Origin: JABCPE02 sp963519075
Lineage (GTDB): Bacteria > Bacteroidota > Bacteroidia > Flavobacteriales > Weeksellaceae
Assembly (NCBI GenBank): GCA_963519075.1
Contig: CAUQMH010000076.1
Span: forward strand, 1-7,306
Length of the DNA stretch: 7,306 nt
Direction of reading: 5' to 3'
This document shows positions 1 to 6,417 of the stretch, one piece after another. The translations under genes and the position numbers were made by a program. How positions within the stretch are numbered: the first letter of the stretch is position 1; every line of letters begins with the position of its first letter. A model generated the notes under the pieces. That model searched no databases and was not told where the DNA came from. It worked only from the letters and a program-made list of their open reading frames with translations.

Positions 1-1033
1 CCTTTATTTCATCGATTTTAACAGTTTTTTCCTCGCCATTTTCCCACAAATGAGCCTCAGAAGGAGAGAGGTTCATGAGTTTTCGGATGGCGTTTCCTGT
101 TTTTTGATGGGCTTTAGCTTCTAATAATTGTCCCAATAACACCAAAGTGATAATCATACACACACTTTCAAAATAGATAGGCGGATGAGCATGATTAGGG
201 AAAATATTGGGGAAAAATAAAGTAATACAGCTCAAAACCAAAGCCGAGCCAGCACCTAAACCAATGAGGCTGAACATATTAAGATTCCAAGTTTTAAAGG
301 AAACATAAGCTCTCTGAAAAAACATAAATCCAGCATAGACCACAGGAATAGTGAAAGCCGCCTGCAAATACAGCTGCGTATGGTGTGGAATCTTGTTTAG
401 GGGAAGTCCCATCATTCCGCCCATGGCTAAGATAAATACAGGAATGGTAAAGGCGAGAGCGATATAGAATTTCTTTCGTAAATCTATATAGGTGGAGTTG
501 TCTTCCTGTCCCTCGGCCACGATTTGGACTAAATCCATTCCACAGACTGGGCAGCCTGTGTTTTTAGAGTAAGTTTTATCGCCTTCGCAAAACATCGGGC
601 AATAGAATTCACCGATTTTATCTAAATTAACCTTTTGATTTTCAGTGTTTTTTGCTTTTTCTCTGATTTCCTCACGCTCTTCGATAGGTGCTAAAAACAT
701 CCCACAAACAGGGCATTTACCTTGTTTGAAGTAGAGTTTTTCTCCTTCGCATTCCATTGGACAGAAATACACACTGCTAGGCGAGATTTTGTCTTCTGGT
801 TTGATGAATGTATAATCATGGTTATCAGGGTCTTTTAGAAAATAATGACCGATGGAACCAACGGCATCATTCAGCTGCTGGAGATTGATTTCGTTTTTGG
901 AAGAGATTTTAACGCTGTTAGTTTTTAAATCTACCACAGCAGAGATATCTGGAAGGGAATTCAGCTTGTCGGAAATTTTCTTTTGACAGCTGCCACAGCT
1001 CATTCCCAATATATCAAATTGTTTTTCGTGCAT
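1..1033 (-). CDS. copA: Copper-type P1B ATPase, N-terminal part (cut by the left window edge)
   Basis: The frame is open from an ATG at 1033 to the left edge, giving 344 residues and no stop. Seen in order: an HMA metal-binding domain (about residues 4-68) with GMSCGSC at 10-16; two similar Cys-rich modules, one with CPMECEG at 91-97 and CPVCGM at 107-112, the other with CPMFCEG at 145-151 and CPVCGM at 161-166; then four hydrophobic helices at about 188-206, 221-240, 252-275 and 285-303. The last helices carry NMFSLIGLGAG and the LLGQLLEAKA stretch typical of helices MA, MB, M1 and M2 in P1B ATPases. The actuator TGE, the CPC membrane motif and the DKTG phosphorylation site would lie off the window. 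By family, the protein pumps Cu(I) out of the cytoplasm at the cost of ATP. Copper rather than Zn/Cd is inferred from overall similarity, since the ion-selecting CPC helix cannot be seen. It has its own promoter just upstream. Confidence 0.93.
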   Translation of the reverse strand, partial: MHEKQFDILGMSCGSCQKKISDKLNSLPDISAVVDLKTNSVKISSKNEINLQQLNDAVGSIGHYFLKDPDNHDYTFIKPEDKISPSSVYFCPMECEGEKLYFKQGKCPVCGMFLAPIEEREEIREKAKNTENQKVNLDKIGEFYCPMFCEGDKTYSKNTGCPVCGMDLVQIVAEGQEDNSTYIDLRKKFYIALAFTIPVFILAMGGMMGLPLNKIPHHTQLYLQAAFTIPVVYAGFMFFQRAYVSFKTWNLNMFSLIGLGAGSALVLSCITLFFPNIFPNHAHPPIYFESVCMIITLVLLGQLLEAKAHQKTGNAIRKLMNLSPSEAHLWENGEEKTVKIDEIK

Positions 1034-1069
1034 ATCATTAAATTTTGTAAAGTTAAAAAAAAGAGAATA

Positions 1070-1102
1070 CAAAGTTAAGGATTTTATTTTTTAATTTACA
1101 AT
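1070..1102 (-). promoter_or_regulatory. Bacteroidota-type promoter of copA
   Basis: On the minus strand, ATTG (1102-1099) is followed after 21 bases by TAACTTTG (1077-1070). This fits the TTTG / TAnnTTTG -33/-7 pattern of the primary sigma factor in this phylum. Transcription would start near 1063, leaving a leader of about 30 bases. The sequence TTAACTTT recurs 22 bases downstream (minus-strand direction, 1056-1049), so a regulator site is possible but not shown. Confidence 0.6.
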
Positions 1103-1196
1103 TTAACATAATATAAATTATAGGAAGGAGCATAGTAATATAAATATAAGCTATTGTAATAAAAAAACATCTTTGTTTATTTTGGAATTAAACCAA

Positions 1197-1613
1197 TTAT
1201 TCATTTTCTTCTATTTTATGTTTATTTTTAATGTAAAATAGAATATGTAGAGGAAAAAAAGAGAGAAATAATAAAAATGAAATCTGTAAATTTTTAGAAG
1301 TATGACTACTCATACCAAAATAAGATAAAGATTCAAAAAAATATACTATGATAGGTGTCATCCAATATAATATTTTTTTTCTTTTTTTTATAAATAAAAA
1401 AGGGATTATACTTAAATGTAAGACTAAAACATTTAACAAAAAAAATAAATACACGATTACAGCACCATGTCCATCTGCTAATGGGTAGTACTTGAAAATA
1501 GTGAATGTAATACATATGTTTATCACAAAAACAGAGATGTAATATGACCAACCAAAAATATAATAGGAACTGAAAATAATAGTAGCTATTATTGAGATGA
1601 AAATTATATCCAT
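1197..1613 (-). CDS. Small multi-helix membrane protein of unknown function
   Basis: I do not recognise this protein. From the ATG at 1613 it is 138 residues. A TTG two codons upstream (1619) is possible but less likely. Five hydrophobic segments are visible at about residues 3-20, 24-42, 51-75, 81-100 and 110-128. A basic KKRKK patch sits between segments 3 and 4, and a short charged tail (KNKHKIEENE) follows segment 5, so it should be an integral inner-membrane protein. Base composition is very AT-rich (near 20% GC by eye in its 3' half), clearly below the permease and serS. It starts 27 bases after the stop of the Imm11-like gene and in the same frame, so the two are probably cotranscribed. 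A role as accessory or immunity protein is only suggested by that neighbour. The KKRKK patch is encoded by two A8 runs that could slip. Confidence 0.7.
   Translation of the reverse strand: MDIIFISIIATIIFSSYYIFGWSYYISVFVINICITFTIFKYYPLADGHGAVIVYLFFLLNVLVLHLSIIPFLFIKKRKKILYWMTPIIVYFFESLSYFGMSSHTSKNLQISFLLFLSFFPLHILFYIKNKHKIEENE
1373..1389 (-). repeat. Double homopolymer tract A8-G-A8 inside the membrane-protein gene
   Basis: The coding strand reads eight A, one G, eight A, and encodes the KKRKK loop after the third membrane segment. Runs of this length are prone to slippage during replication or transcription. A shift by one base would cut the protein after three helices. Confidence 0.85.
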
Positions 1614-1640
1614 AAACAATATTTCATTTTGTTTGAATTC

Positions 1641-2312
1641 TTATTCTGCAACCACCTCATAATCAATCTCAAAAAACTCAAAACCTGTGATGCCGTTTTC
1701 TTCTATGGCTTGTTTCAGGTGCTCTGAGCAGAGAACACCACCATTAGGCTGTTGATAAACAATGTCAAAACTATCCAATAAACAAACTTTTGAGCACTCC
1801 AGCTCTATATCTTCTTCTATAAATAAATCACTTCTTATCTGCATAAATTCTGATTCATTTTTTATTTTTATTTCATTTTGTTTTCCGTCCTTTATATAGT
1901 AAAAATTACTTTTCTCAAAAATAATATTTTTCAAAGGCTCTATTGGAAACTGAAAAATCCAGTATTTGAATTTTTCTTCTTTGTAGAGGAGCCGTGTTTC
2001 GTAGAAATGATATTTTGGAGCAATTTTGAATTTTTCTAAAAGTGATTTTAATTTATCCGAGATATACCAGCCACACATTATACTTCCCACTCCTATAAAA
2101 TTGTGGACATCAAATAAAGCCCATTCCCAGTATTTTTCTTTATCAAAACTTTTTAAAACAAAATAATCAAAAATGGGAGTATTTTCAATAATTTCCCTTT
2201 TTCCTATTCTATAAAAATACTCTTTTTCAGGCACATTTTTACCTTCAGCGCCACTTGCTATTCTCCCTAATTCTGGAAAATGAGATTTAATATCTATCTT
2301 ATAATATTTCAT
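1641..2312 (-). CDS. Imm11/DUF1629-like putative immunity protein
   Basis: A 223-residue protein with no signal peptide or membrane segment, so probably cytoplasmic. It carries two related helix motifs: SDKLKSLLEKF at 85-95, followed by a KYHFYETRLLYKEEK strand region, and SEHLKQAIEENGITGFEF at 196-213 at the C-terminus. As I recall the Imm11/DUF1629 family, its members show this 'S..LK..LE' element in mid-protein and an 'S..LK.A.EE.G.TG..F' ending. They are predicted to neutralise contact-dependent or secreted polymorphic toxins. No toxin gene lies in the window, so this may be an orphan immunity gene or the toxin may be elsewhere. Its promoter is not obvious: the 54 bases upstream contain no TAnnTTTG. 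Composition is mosaic, AT-rich in the 5' two thirds and closer to the genome average in the last 120 bases. Imm43 is an alternative family name; the family call is from memory of motifs. Confidence 0.55.
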   Translation of the reverse strand: MKYYKIDIKSHFPELGRIASGAEGKNVPEKEYFYRIGKREIIENTPIFDYFVLKSFDKEKYWEWALFDVHNFIGVGSIMCGWYISDKLKSLLEKFKIAPKYHFYETRLLYKEEKFKYWIFQFPIEPLKNIIFEKSNFYYIKDGKQNEIKIKNESEFMQIRSDLFIEEDIELECSKVCLLDSFDIVYQQPNGGVLCSEHLKQAIEENGITGFEFFEIDYEVVAE

Positions 2313-2366
2313 AATCTAAAATTTTGTTATCTGATTTACATCTAAAAAAACTCTCATTTTTTTGAA

Positions 2367-2400
2367 AAACGCTCCTAAAAAAATATTTTTAGGAGCGTTT
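2367..2400 (-). terminator. Rho-independent terminator of tRNA-Arg
   Basis: A perfect 15-bp inverted repeat (arms 2367-2381 and 2386-2400, core AGGAGCGTTT) surrounds a 4-base loop. It begins 14 bases after the tRNA 3' end and is followed on the minus strand by a run of T. The A/T ends make the stem nearly symmetric, but the only gene ending here is the tRNA. It should insulate the immunity-like gene downstream from tRNA transcription. Confidence 0.85.
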
Positions 2401-2414
2401 AGATTGGTTATTTG

Positions 2415-2486
2415 TGACCGCAGAAGGATTCGAACCCTCACCGACGGAGCCGAAATCCGTAGTTCTATCCATTAAACTATGCAGCC
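2415..2486 (-). tRNA. tRNA-Arg, anticodon UCG
   Basis: The minus strand folds into a full 72-base cloverleaf. The acceptor stem pairs GGCTGCA with TGCGGTC, with two G-U pairs, and has discriminator A. The D stem pairs GTTT with GAAC. The anticodon stem pairs ACGGA with TCCGT around loop TTTCGGC, which puts TCG at positions 34-36 and so reads CGA-type arginine codons. The T arm pairs GAGGG with CCTTC around TTCGAAT. The 3' CCA is not encoded (CAA follows the discriminator), so it must be added after transcription. Confidence 0.95.
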
Positions 2487-2500
2487 AATGATGTAAAGCG

Positions 2501-2508
2501 CAAATTTA
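2501..2508 (-). promoter_or_regulatory. -7 element of the tRNA-Arg gene
   Basis: TAAATTTG on the minus strand ends 14 bases before the tRNA 5' end, so transcription would begin with a leader of about 7 bases. I see no good TTTG at the expected 19-21 base spacing, so only the -7 half is supported. Confidence 0.5.
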
Positions 2509-2553
2509 GTATTTTTTATGATTAAGTTCTACATTTTTCAAAGATTTTTTCTG

Positions 2554-2561
2554 TAATTTTG
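2554..2561 (+). promoter_or_regulatory. -7 element upstream of the amino acid permease
   Basis: TAATTTTG fits TAnnTTTG and would start transcription near 2568, about 20 bases before the ATG at 2588. No convincing -33 TTTG lies at the expected spacing. It is back to back with the tRNA promoter element in the same divergent gap. Confidence 0.4.
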
Positions 2562-2587
2562 CTGCCATTTTCAACGAATTTTTGCTA

Positions 2588-4270
2588 ATGAAACAGCTTT
2601 TTAAAAAGAAAAATTATTCCGATAACCAAAACTCTAATCATCTTGTAAGAGTCCTAACCACTAGGGATATCGTGTTTTTTGGGATAGCGGCCATCATCGG
2701 TGCTGGGAGTTTCAGCAGTCTGGGGGAAGCCATTTATAAAGGCGGCCCTGGGGTTATATTATTGTATATTATTTGTGGCGTTTCGTGCTGTTTTACGGCT
2801 CTCTGTTATGCGGAGTTTGCCAGTAGAATTCCTACGGCAGGGAGTGCATATACCTATGCCTATGCTACTTTTGGGGAGCTGGCAGCATGGATTATCGGCT
2901 GGATGCTCATTATGGAATATAGTTTTGGGAATATTTATGTGGCTTTTTCGTGGTCGGATTATTTCACTTCATTGCTTGATAATTTGGGCTTACATATCCC
3001 AGAATACCTCTCGTGCAGCTATACTGAAGCCGAAAAAGCAGTGAAAAACGGCTCTCAAAATTTAGAGCTGATTTCCGCTTGGGAGAACGCTCCTCGCTTG
3101 GGTTCTTTGAGGGTGATTTTTGACCTCCCTGCCCTATTGATCAATGCCCTTATCACTTGGATTTGCTACATCGGCGTGAAGGAAAGTAAGAATTTTAATA
3201 ATCTTTTTGTTTTAATCAAATTACTTGCGATAGTGCTGGTTATCGCCATTGGTGTTTTCTATATCAATGCTGATAACTGGATACCTATGGATACGGCAAC
3301 AGGCGAAAAATCATTCCTTCCCAATGGTTTCACAGGGATAATGTCTGCCATCAGCGGAGTTTTCTTTGCTTATATCGGTTTTGATGCGCTGAGCGTGCTT
3401 TCCGAAGAGACCAAAGACCCACAGAGAGACCTACCAAAAGGGATGATTATTTCTATATTTCTCTGCACGGCTATTTACATCGCACTTACTTTGACCCTTA
3501 CAGGACTGGTGGATTATAGAAAATTCGAAGGCATCGGAGACCCGCTTTCTTTTGTATTCAAGGCTGAAAATATCAATCTTCCACTGATGGAATTTATCAT
3601 AGAAGTCGTTGCCATCGTGTCCATTACTACTGTTTTATTGGTTTTTCAGATGGGACAGCCGAGAATATGGTATGCCATGAGCCGTGATGGACTGATTCCG
3701 AAGAAATTCCAGCAGATTCACAAGAAAAACAGAACGCCGTCATTTGCTACGATAGTTACAGGATTTGTGGTAGGTGTCCCTATCCTATTTACGGACAAAT
3801 CTTTCATACTAGATTTTACGAGTATAGGGACTATTTTTGCCTTTGTTTTGGTGTGTGGCGGAGTTTTACTACTTCCACCAAAAGAGAGAATAAAAGGGCA
3901 TTTTCACCTTCCTTATATCAATGGACAATGGATTTTCCCGCTGCTGTTCATCGGAGGTGGTTCTTTTATTTATCTTTTATATCCTTCGTTTTTTGAAAAC
4001 TTGATGGATTTCAGCGATGAAAAAGAGGGAGAATTTAGGTTTGCTATTTTCATTTATATTTTGCTGAATATAGGGCTTTCTGTCTTAGCCTTTGTTAAAA
4101 AATTATCCCTGATTCCACTTCTTGGGCTGAGTTCCTGCCTTTATCTCATGACAGGAATGAGCATGGAAAACTGGTTTTGGTTTGGGATTTGGTCTGCTGT
4201 GGGCGTTTGTATTTACTTTGCTTATGGCTACCGACACAGCAACCTGCATGATAAACAAAAAACTCACTAA
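2588..4270 (+). CDS. APC-superfamily amino acid permease (CAT/YfnA-like)
   Basis: A 560-residue inner-membrane transporter counted from the ATG at 2588. A TTG at 2582 would add only two residues and is not preferred. Family marks seen: the first helix with IIGAGSF (36-42) followed by GGPG (52-55); ALCYAEFASRIPTAGSAYTY (71-90); the conserved SEETKDPQRDLPKG loop (272-285); and YAMSRDGLIP (362-371), which is typical of cationic amino acid transporters and YfnA-like permeases. About 12-14 hydrophobic segments fit the length. The usual GIF of helix 1 reads GSF, and there is an extra loop of roughly 45 residues (130-176) between helices 3 and 5. Expected role: proton-coupled uptake or exchange of amino acids. 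The substrate cannot be read from sequence, and the neighbouring tRNA-Arg is no evidence for arginine. It is transcribed divergently from the tRNA and convergently with serS. Confidence 0.9.
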   Translation: MKQLFKKKNYSDNQNSNHLVRVLTTRDIVFFGIAAIIGAGSFSSLGEAIYKGGPGVILLYIICGVSCCFTALCYAEFASRIPTAGSAYTYAYATFGELAAWIIGWMLIMEYSFGNIYVAFSWSDYFTSLLDNLGLHIPEYLSCSYTEAEKAVKNGSQNLELISAWENAPRLGSLRVIFDLPALLINALITWICYIGVKESKNFNNLFVLIKLLAIVLVIAIGVFYINADNWIPMDTATGEKSFLPNGFTGIMSAISGVFFAYIGFDALSVLSEETKDPQRDLPKGMIISIFLCTAIYIALTLTLTGLVDYRKFEGIGDPLSFVFKAENINLPLMEFIIEVVAIVSITTVLLVFQMGQPRIWYAMSRDGLIPKKFQQIHKKNRTPSFATIVTGFVVGVPILFTDKSFILDFTSIGTIFAFVLVCGGVLLLPPKERIKGHFHLPYINGQWIFPLLFIGGGSFIYLLYPSFFENLMDFSDEKEGEFRFAIFIYILLNIGLSVLAFVKKLSLIPLLGLSSCLYLMTGMSMENWFWFGIWSAVGVCIYFAYGYRHSNLHDKQKTH

Positions 4271-4284
4271 AAAGTGAGTTTTTT
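4257..4284. terminator. Bidirectional terminator shared by the permease and serS
   Basis: A perfect 12-bp stem (arms 4257-4268 and 4273-4284, core ACTCACT/AGTGAGT) surrounds loop AAAA. A T run follows on both strands because the stem ends are A6/T6. The left arm contains the last permease codons and the first base of its TAA, and the serS stop lies only 3 bases past the right arm. One hairpin thus ends both convergent genes. Confidence 0.88.
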
Positions 4285-4287
4285 TAT

Positions 4288-5556
4288 TTATGAAATGATA
4301 TCAAATTTGGTGTATTCTGCTAATTTCTTAGGGATTTTTATTCCGTCTGCTGTTTGGTTGTTTTCCAATAAAGCTGCCATAATTCTCGGTAAAGCCATTG
4401 CAGAGCCGTTCAGCGTATGCACCAGCTGAGTTTTTCCATCGGCTTTGTATCGGCATTTTAGTCTATTGGCTTGGAAAGTCTCAAAATTAGACACTGAAGA
4501 AACCTCCAGCCATTTTTCCTGAGCCGCACTCCACACCTCAAAATCGTAAGTCAGCGCAGAAGTAAAGCCCATATCTCCACCGCACAATCTCAAAATTCTA
4601 AACGGAAGTTCTAAATCTGTCAAAAGTCCTTTCACATGCTCCACCATTTCTTCAAGGGCTTGATAAGAATTTTCTGGTTTTTCTATTCTTACAATTTCCA
4701 CTTTTTCAAACTGGTGAAGTCTGTTCAGCCCTCTTACATGCGCTCCGTAAGACCCTGCTTCTCTTCTATAACATTGAGAAAAAGCCGTGTTTTTAACAGG
4801 CAGCTCTTTTTCCTCTAAAATCACATCTCTGTAAATGTTGGTCACAGGAACTTCCGCCGTAGGAATTAGATACAAATTATCTTCATTCACGAAATACATT
4901 TGTCCTTCTTTATCAGGTAGCTGCCCTGTTCCATATCCGCTGGCTTCGTTCACCACATGAGGCGGATTTACTTCCATATACCCTGCTTCTGTGTTTCTAT
5001 CCAAGAAAAACTGAACCAAACTTCTCTGTAATTTAGCTCCCTTGCCCAAATAAACAGGGAAACCAGCTCCCGCGATTTTCACACCCAGCTCGAAGTTGAT
5101 AAGATTATATTTAGATGCCAGTTCCCAGTGAGGAATCGCGCCTTCGCCAAGACCTTTCACATCGTGAGATTGATAAATATTTTCATTATCATCCGCAGAA
5201 ACACCTGCTTTCACAGATTCATGCGGAATATTTGGGATAAGATACAGAATTTCTGTAAGTTTCTCTTCTATTTCGTTTAGTTTCTGCTGAAGGTCTTTGC
5301 TTGCCTCTTTATACTGAGCTGTTTTTTGCTTTGCGCTTTCGGCCAATTCTTTTTTCCCTTCTTTCATCAAAAGCCCTATTTCCTTAGAAATTTTGTTGAT
5401 TTCAGCCAGCTGGGAGTCCATATCAAACTGAACTTTTTTTCTTTCATCATCCAGCGAAATAGCACTATCCACCAGCTCTAAATCTTTGAAATTTCTCTTT
5501 TTAAGCCCTTCTAAAACTCTATCTCTATGTTCTTTTAAAAAATTAACTTGTAACAT
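4288..5556 (-). CDS. serS: Seryl-tRNA synthetase
   Basis: Complete at 422 residues, the normal bacterial length. This class II synthetase charges tRNA-Ser (and tRNA-Sec where present) with serine in the cytoplasm, and acts as a homodimer. The N-terminal part (about 30-105) is the charged two-helix coiled coil that grips the long variable arm of tRNA-Ser. The catalytic domain shows the motif 1 region at about 173-200, TAEVPVTN (233-240) for serine binding, motif 2 with CYRREAGS (262-269) and HQFEKVEIV (281-289), GDMGFTSALTYDFEVW (327-342), SSVSNFETFQANR (353-365), and motif 3 NGSAMALPR (383-391) with the ATP-binding Arg391. All key elements are present. The ATG at 5556 is preceded by an A-rich leader rather than a Shine-Dalgarno site. 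It lies 55 bases after the second lipoprotein gene, has its own -7 element, and may also receive read-through from that operon. Confidence 0.98.
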   Translation of the reverse strand: MLQVNFLKEHRDRVLEGLKKRNFKDLELVDSAISLDDERKKVQFDMDSQLAEINKISKEIGLLMKEGKKELAESAKQKTAQYKEASKDLQQKLNEIEEKLTEILYLIPNIPHESVKAGVSADDNENIYQSHDVKGLGEGAIPHWELASKYNLINFELGVKIAGAGFPVYLGKGAKLQRSLVQFFLDRNTEAGYMEVNPPHVVNEASGYGTGQLPDKEGQMYFVNEDNLYLIPTAEVPVTNIYRDVILEEKELPVKNTAFSQCYRREAGSYGAHVRGLNRLHQFEKVEIVRIEKPENSYQALEEMVEHVKGLLTDLELPFRILRLCGGDMGFTSALTYDFEVWSAAQEKWLEVSSVSNFETFQANRLKCRYKADGKTQLVHTLNGSAMALPRIMAALLENNQTADGIKIPKKLAEYTKFDIIS

Positions 5557-5580
5557 TTTTAAGAAAATTTAAATTTTTCA

Positions 5581-5588
5581 CAAATGTA
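5581..5588 (-). promoter_or_regulatory. -7 promoter element of serS
   Basis: TACATTTG on the minus strand fits TAnnTTTG. Transcription would start near 5574, leaving about 18 bases of A/T-rich leader before the ATG. No clear -33 TTTG is seen at 19-21 bases. Confidence 0.5.
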
Positions 5589-5611
5589 AGCATTATTGAT
5601 TAAAAATCTGC

Positions 5612-6019
5612 TTAATTAGAATATTTTTCAGATTTTGAATTTTTATCAAAAATATCTTTCTCTTCCAACCATATAGACTCATCATTAGTAGTTATTTCTC
5701 CTGTATTAGCATTTATCCAAATACCAAAAACGGCTACCTTTTGCATAACTAAATTCTGAAAAGAATATACATAATGATCATCAATAATTAAGGTTGGAGA
5801 AAGAAGAGTTTCATCATAATTTAAATCTTTAATTTTTTTCCCATCATATAAATATTTGACATATAAATCATTAGCTTCTTTGACACTAATTTTATATTTC
5901 TTTTCTTGAACAATTTCTGGAGAACATGGAAAAACTTCATGGTTTTTTAAATAACTATCACTTGGATCACAACCCAATAACAATGTAATAAGTGGTATTT
6001 TAATAATTATTTTTTGCAT
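5612..6019 (-). CDS. Small predicted lipoprotein, function unknown
   Basis: A 135-residue protein with a short lipoprotein signal: basic start MQK, hydrophobic core, lipobox LLLGC with the lipidated Cys at 17. The mature N-terminus CDPSDS is acidic, which could matter for sorting, but this is speculative. The mature part has a helical region SVKEANDLYVKYLYDGKK (about 45-62) and ends in strands around VFGIWINANTGEITTND (about 97-113), followed by a charged tail. The 'GIW.N..TGEI' ending is reminiscent of PepSY-like or small NTF2-like immunity lipoproteins, but I cannot assign a family. It is AT-rich. It starts 30 bases after the preceding lipoprotein gene and is probably the last gene of the ansB unit. 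The leader is an A-rich run, as is usual in this phylum. Confidence 0.75.
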   Translation of the reverse strand: MQKIIIKIPLITLLLGCDPSDSYLKNHEVFPCSPEIVQEKKYKISVKEANDLYVKYLYDGKKIKDLNYDETLLSPTLIIDDHYVYSFQNLVMQKVAVFGIWINANTGEITTNDESIWLEEKDIFDKNSKSEKYSN

Positions 6020-6049
6020 TTTTTTTTATTCTTATACATTTTCCAAAAT

Positions 6050-6400
6050 CTATTCTTTATATTCAGAAACAGGGATAATTTCTCCAGAAACAGGGTCTGA
6101 AATACGAACATCCTCTTTGTTTTCTTTATTCACATAAAAAATATGATAAGTTTCAAAACGAACATCCGAGTTGTAACCCACCGTTATCTGATAAAACGGC
6201 TTTTTCTCAATAAGATCTTCTTCTGTAATAAACGAAATTCCATGCTTTCCATTAGTTATTTTATAGATATGTTTAGATGCCTCCTGCACCATCGGCAGGG
6301 CTAAAACTTGGGCTTCAGCCTCTTCCTGTGTATATTTTTTGGCTGGCTGATGACACGAGAAAACAAGAAATGCAAGGACTAAAAAAATACTTTTTTTCAT
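6050..6400 (-). CDS. Small predicted lipoprotein, function unknown (PepSY-like hint)
   Basis: A 116-residue protein starting MKKS with a hydrophobic core and lipobox LVFSC, giving a lipidated Cys at 16. The mature part begins with a helix (about 24-44, EEAEAQVLALPMVQEASKHI). Then come TNGKHGISFITEED, the strand pairs YQITVGYNSDVRFETYHIFYV, and a closing SDPVSGEIIPVSEY. One helix followed by a small sheet ending in 'GEI' resembles a PepSY-type fold, and proteins of this general look are frequent in Bacteroidota. No enzyme motif is visible. It lies 17 bases after the asparaginase stop, so it is almost certainly cotranscribed with it. Its location would be periplasm-facing in the inner or outer membrane, the compartment where a type II asparaginase works. 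A functional link is an inference from position only. Confidence 0.8.
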   Translation of the reverse strand: MKKSIFLVLAFLVFSCHQPAKKYTQEEAEAQVLALPMVQEASKHIYKITNGKHGISFITEEDLIEKKPFYQITVGYNSDVRFETYHIFYVNKENKEDVRISDPVSGEIIPVSEYKE

Positions 6401-6417
6401 TTTTATTTTATTTTTGA

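Noticed and set aside
1034..1196. Terminator after the membrane-protein gene
   Set aside because: No stem with GC pairs followed by a T run could be found in this gap. Only the copA promoter is supported there.
1333..1551. Second open frame on the minus strand within the membrane-protein gene
   Set aside because: It overlaps the hydrophobic 138-residue gene in another frame and shows no domain or helix pattern of its own. It is kept open by AT-rich sequence.
2415..2440. tRNA 3' end as an integration (att) site for the AT-rich pair
   Set aside because: I found no second copy of the tRNA 3' end and no integrase in the window. The terminator directly after the tRNA also looks native.
5561..5580. 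AT-only palindrome around AAATTTAAATTT before serS
   Set aside because: It has no GC in the stem and no supporting context, so it is not a credible terminator or operator. It lies within the serS leader.
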